Shown in pieces: positions 61,467 to 64,000 of a DNA stretch of 64,000 nt. How positions within the stretch are numbered: position 1 is the first letter of the stretch; each line of letters starts with the position of its first letter. A program made the position numbers and the translations under genes. The stretch lies in assembly GCA_028683435.1 (NCBI GenBank), contig JAQUIG010000001.1, forward strand, positions 134,393-198,392, written 5' to 3'. The notes under the pieces were generated by a model that was given only the letters and a program-made list of their open reading frames with translations, was not told the DNA's origin and searched no databases. Source of the DNA: Desulfuromonadaceae bacterium (GTDB lineage: Bacteria > Desulfobacterota > Desulfuromonadia > Geobacterales > Pseudopelobacteraceae).

Positions 61467-62021
61467 TTATTTCCGGACCGCTGTAAAATCAAGGGCGGCC
61501 GAGTTCAGACAGTAGCGGAGCCCGGTCGGCTTGGGGCCATCCTCAAAAACATGGCCAAGATGTCCACCACACCGGCGGCACAACACCTCCGTGCGCCTCG
61601 AGAACAGGCTGTTGTCAGCAGCTGTCGTAATGTTGTCGGGAGCAATTGGGGCGAAAAAACTCGGCCAGCCGGTGCCGGACTCATACTTGTCTTCCGAACG
61701 AAACAGGTCAAGTCCGCACCCGGCGCAACGGTAGATGCCATGCTCATGATTATATGCATATTTGCCGGTTCCAGCCGGCTCGGTACCTTTTTCCCGCAGT
61801 ACATGGAACTGCTCCGGCGTCAGCTGTTTTTTCCATTCAGTATCCGTTTTTATGATCTGCTCGCTCATGACAAAGCCCCCTTTTTCATACGAATACACCT
61901 TTAACGCCACCGGTTTGTCGGCAACCGGAGCGGCTTCACGCTTGTCAGCACACCCCGGGGCGATGCTCACTAAAAGCAGAACAGTCGCCACTAAAACGGC
62001 ATGTAACCCATGTCCCTTCAT
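61467..62021 (-). CDS. msrB: Lipoprotein peptide methionine-R-sulfoxide reductase
   Basis: MsrB repairs the R-epimer of methionine sulfoxide. The 184-residue product has a lipoprotein signal (VLLLVSIAPGC, Cys at about residue 24), so it is membrane-tethered. The enzyme domain begins near residue 55 (TDTEWKKQLTPEQFHVLREK). It contains zinc-binding pairs CAGCG and CRRCG, the motif GTGWPSFFAP, HLGHVFEDGPKPTGLRYCLN with the catalytic Cys, and NSAALDF. It is the first gene of the pair with exported msrA. Confidence 0.95.
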   Translation of the reverse strand: MKGHGLHAVLVATVLLLVSIAPGCADKREAAPVADKPVALKVYSYEKGGFVMSEQIIKTDTEWKKQLTPEQFHVLREKGTEPAGTGKYAYNHEHGIYRCAGCGLDLFRSEDKYESGTGWPSFFAPIAPDNITTAADNSLFSRRTEVLCRRCGGHLGHVFEDGPKPTGLRYCLNSAALDFTAVRK

Positions 62022-62124
62022 TTTGACCTCCCTTAAAGGTTTCGATCTGATGTTTGTTGCCTGTCAGAATTATACCACTCGATAATTGGTGTTGCGCGGA
62101 AATAATCCACACCGATTTTTGAGG

Positions 62125-62153
62125 TTGAGAAAGCCGGCCTTCTGAGGTATTCT
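62125..62153 (+). promoter_or_regulatory. Candidate sigma70 promoter of ssb
   Basis: TTGAGA (62125-62130) and TATTCT (62148-62153) are separated by 17 bases. The transcript would start near 62160, about 70 bases before the ssb ATG. Confidence 0.5.
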
Positions 62154-62230
62154 TCGCAGATAAAAAAGTTGGTGGTGTCAGGCTTTCGGGGCACACTTTT
62201 TAACATTTTCAAACCACAAGGAGTCACATC

Positions 62231-62659
62231 ATGGCGAGTCTTAACAAGGTTATGCTGATCGGAAATCTGGGCAAAGACCCTGAAGTACGTTTTACCGCAT
62301 CCGGTCAGGCCGTAACAAGTTTTTCCCTTGCTACCAGTGAAAAATTCAAGGGAAAGACTGGTGAATGGGAAGAGCGCACCGAATGGCACAACATCACTCT
62401 CTGGGGCAAGCTGGCAGAGATCGCCGGCGAGTATCTTTCCAAAGGGAAGACCGTCTACATCGAGGGGCGCCTGCAGACCCGTAAATGGCAGGACAAAAGC
62501 GGCAATGACCGCTACACGACCGAAATTGTCGGCGACAAGATGCAGATGCTTTCCGCCAAGGGAGAGCGGAGTGGCGGAGAAGCATCCTCAGCTCCAAAAA
62601 CCAGCGGTGCAAGCAATTACGAGGAGCCTCCTTTCCAGGATGATGACATCCCGTTCTAG
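62231..62659 (+). CDS. ssb: Single-stranded DNA-binding protein
   Basis: SSB coats single-stranded DNA in replication and repair. The 142-residue product starts [20 protein letters not shown], has the OB-fold text [32 protein letters not shown] and [15 protein letters not shown], and ends in the acidic partner-binding tip DDDIPF. The Gly/Ser-rich linker is short. An AAGGAG site lies 8 bases before the ATG. It is a single-gene unit with its own promoter and a very long terminator hairpin. Confidence 0.98.
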   Translation: MASLNKVMLIGNLGKDPEVRFTASGQAVTSFSLATSEKFKGKTGEWEERTEWHNITLWGKLAEIAGEYLSKGKTVYIEGRLQTRKWQDKSGNDRYTTEIVGDKMQMLSAKGERSGGEASSAPKTSGASNYEEPPFQDDDIPF

Positions 62660-62675
62660 AACAGGTATGACTGGA

Positions 62676-62729
62676 AACAGTAAACTAAAGGCCGGAAATC
62701 CAATGATTTCCGGCCTTTAGTTTACTGTT
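62676..62729 (+). terminator. Long perfect hairpin terminator after ssb
   Basis: Two perfect 25-base arms (62676-62700 and 62705-62729) flank a CAAT loop; the stem centre is GGCCGGAAATC and its complement. The run CTTTAGTTT lies inside the right arm rather than as a pure T tract after it. It may serve both ssb and the convergent kinase gene. Confidence 0.8.
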
Positions 62730-62798
62730 CATAAATCAGATTGCTCAATTATGCGGAATAACGATTAAGGAGCGCGATTGATTCGAGGGGGCTGGATC

Positions 62799-64000
62799 CT
62801 ATATCACGGAAGCCGGCAGATACAGCGAAACTCTGGTGCCGATTCCCACTGAAGATTCTACGGAAATATGTCCGGCATGCCTCTTCACTATGGCGAGGCA
62901 TATCGAGAGCCCAAGCCCCATCCCCCGTTGACTGTAGGTATCCTTGGTCGAAAAATAAGGGTCGAAGATCTTCGGAAGATTTTCCTCCGGGATTCCCGGG
63001 CCGTCATCCTGAATCGTAATACAAACATAGAGGCCCGATCTGAGGGGCAGCCCTTTTTTGCTGTCGATGCAGCAGTTTCCAATATTGATTGCGACCGCTC
63101 CGCCGGCGGGCATGGCCTCCTTTGCATTGGTCAGCAGATTATCAAACAGCTGCCTGATCTGGCGCGGGTCTGCTCCTGTCTGAACGGCATCATCTGGTGC
63201 GGATACGGCGAACGAAATCATTGAACCCTTGAATAGCGTTTTCGCGGCATCCTTGATGAGGGCGGGAAGGACTATCGACTCCTTGACCGGAGAGCCTCCT
63301 TGCGAAAAAGCCTGCAAACGGATACAGAGTCCCTTGGCACGCTCACATGCTTCTTCCGCATCCGTGAGCGGTTCGACAGCCGCCGCGTTGCCCTCTGCAA
63401 GCATCTTGACAAAGGTTATGTTGCCATAAATTATGTTCAGTACATTGTTGAAGTCGTGGGCCAGCCCTCCGGAGAGGAGGCAGATCGATTCCAGGTTATT
63501 GATCCTGTTGACTTCTTCTCCGAGTCGTTTCATTTCGGTGACGTCGGTAATAACCCCTGCCATTTTGATTGGACGGCCATCTTCGTCATGCCTGACGATC
63601 TTCCCCCTTCCCATGACATCCTTGATTTTCCCCGATTTTGTGACCATGCGGTAATGAGCCTGATATTCAGCAGTTGTTCCTTCCAGATTTTCTTTCACGC
63701 GCCTTTGCACATCGGCGGCATCATCGGGATGAATGGTTTGCAGAAAAAATTCAAACGTCGAGTCCACTTCTCCGGGCGTATATTCGGTCATTTCATAATA
63801 TCTCGTATTCAGGATTCCCTGGTTGGTAATCAAATCCCATTCCCAAGTGGCATCGTTTGACCCCTCCAGCACAAATTCCAGCCGCTGTGCGTGCTCTTTC
63901 AATGCACGTTCCAGCCGCTTCAGCTCGCTGACATCGTGCATCACATGGACAGACGACTCGATCGTGCCGTCTTCGGCCAGGATCGGAGCCGCGGTGACGC
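62799..64000 (-). CDS. PAS-domain sensor histidine kinase (5' end beyond window)
   Basis: The frame runs off the window edge, so this is the C-terminal 400 residues of a larger protein. The first visible residues (VTAAPILAEDGTIESSVHV, then MHDVSELKRLE) are the end of one PAS domain. A second PAS/PAC follows (about LEFVLEGSNDATWEWDLIT to VITDVTEMKRLG), then an NtrB-like H-box LLSGGLAHDFNNVLNIIYGN, N-box LFDNLLTNAKEAMPAGG and ATPase motifs DDGPGIPEENLPKIFDPYFS and MGLGLSICLAIVKRHAG. An ATG at 63944 is internal to the first PAS domain and is not the true start. The kinase probably phosphorylates a regulator outside the window. Confidence 0.92.
   Translation of the reverse strand, partial: VTAAPILAEDGTIESSVHVMHDVSELKRLERALKEHAQRLEFVLEGSNDATWEWDLITNQGILNTRYYEMTEYTPGEVDSTFEFFLQTIHPDDAADVQRRVKENLEGTTAEYQAHYRMVTKSGKIKDVMGRGKIVRHDEDGRPIKMAGVITDVTEMKRLGEEVNRINNLESICLLSGGLAHDFNNVLNIIYGNITFVKMLAEGNAAAVEPLTDAEEACERAKGLCIRLQAFSQGGSPVKESIVLPALIKDAAKTLFKGSMISFAVSAPDDAVQTGADPRQIRQLFDNLLTNAKEAMPAGGAVAINIGNCCIDSKKGLPLRSGLYVCITIQDDGPGIPEENLPKIFDPYFSTKDTYSQRGMGLGLSICLAIVKRHAGHISVESSVGIGTRVSLYLPASVI

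Noticed and set aside
63942..63944. ATG at 63944 as start of the last kinase
   Set aside because: In-frame PAS-domain sequence continues upstream to the window edge, so the gene is truncated by the window rather than starting there.

Overview
The window looks like chromosome from a motile, strictly respiratory deltaproteobacterium of the Geobacter/Pelobacter (Desulfuromonadales) type. The evidence is the gene mix: a membrane FeS ETF:menaquinone oxidoreductase with a ferredoxin-fused EtfA, GTP-dependent PEP carboxykinase, an AtoB/ScoAB/3-hydroxybutyrate dehydrogenase set, FlhF/FlhG-governed flagella, and several -24/-12 (sigma54) promoters. This is inferred from gene content; no species is named.

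Layout. (1) 1-850: rplM-rpsI. (2) 850-4956: a gene-poor accessory stretch between rpsI and tRNA-Glu. It holds a sigma54-preceded pair of tiny membrane proteins, a fluoride riboswitch upstream of a wrecked MFS gene, a secreted Gln/Pro-rich protein, and a decayed large serine recombinase that runs up to the 3' end of tRNA-Glu. (3) 5.1-14 kb: an NlpC/P60 protein with a repeat-protein partner, a small lipoprotein, hypA, pckG, and etfB-etfA-FeS oxidoreductase. (4) 14.2-20.5 kb: gltB-gltD behind a likely sigma54 promoter. (5) 20.8-25 kb: a cysteine desulfidase/serine dehydratase family enzyme and a three-gene lipid A/envelope glycosylation operon. (6) 25-35.8 kb: a ten-gene operon usp-livG-livF-livK-livH-livM-scoA-scoB-atoB-bdh with a sigma54 promoter, three upstream palindromic sites and an adjacent sigma54 activator gene. 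Together they look like a regulated uptake-and-oxidation module for 3-hydroxybutyrate/acetoacetate or a related short acid. (7) 36-48 kb: a PcrA/UvrD helicase carrying a palindromic repeat in its coding frame, a complete MacAB-TolC-type efflux operon, a six-EF-hand protein, a BaeSR-like two-component system and a MATE pump. (8) 48-60.6 kb: a 13-gene flagellar operon read flhA to flgL. (9) 60.8-64 kb: exported MsrA and MsrB, ssb, and a PAS histidine kinase cut by the window end.

The most interesting items are the sigma54-controlled ABC importer/ketone-body module, the sigma54-preceded small-protein pair, the stranded fluoride riboswitch, and the in-frame palindromic element in pcrA. No CRISPR array, rRNA or intact transposase was seen.
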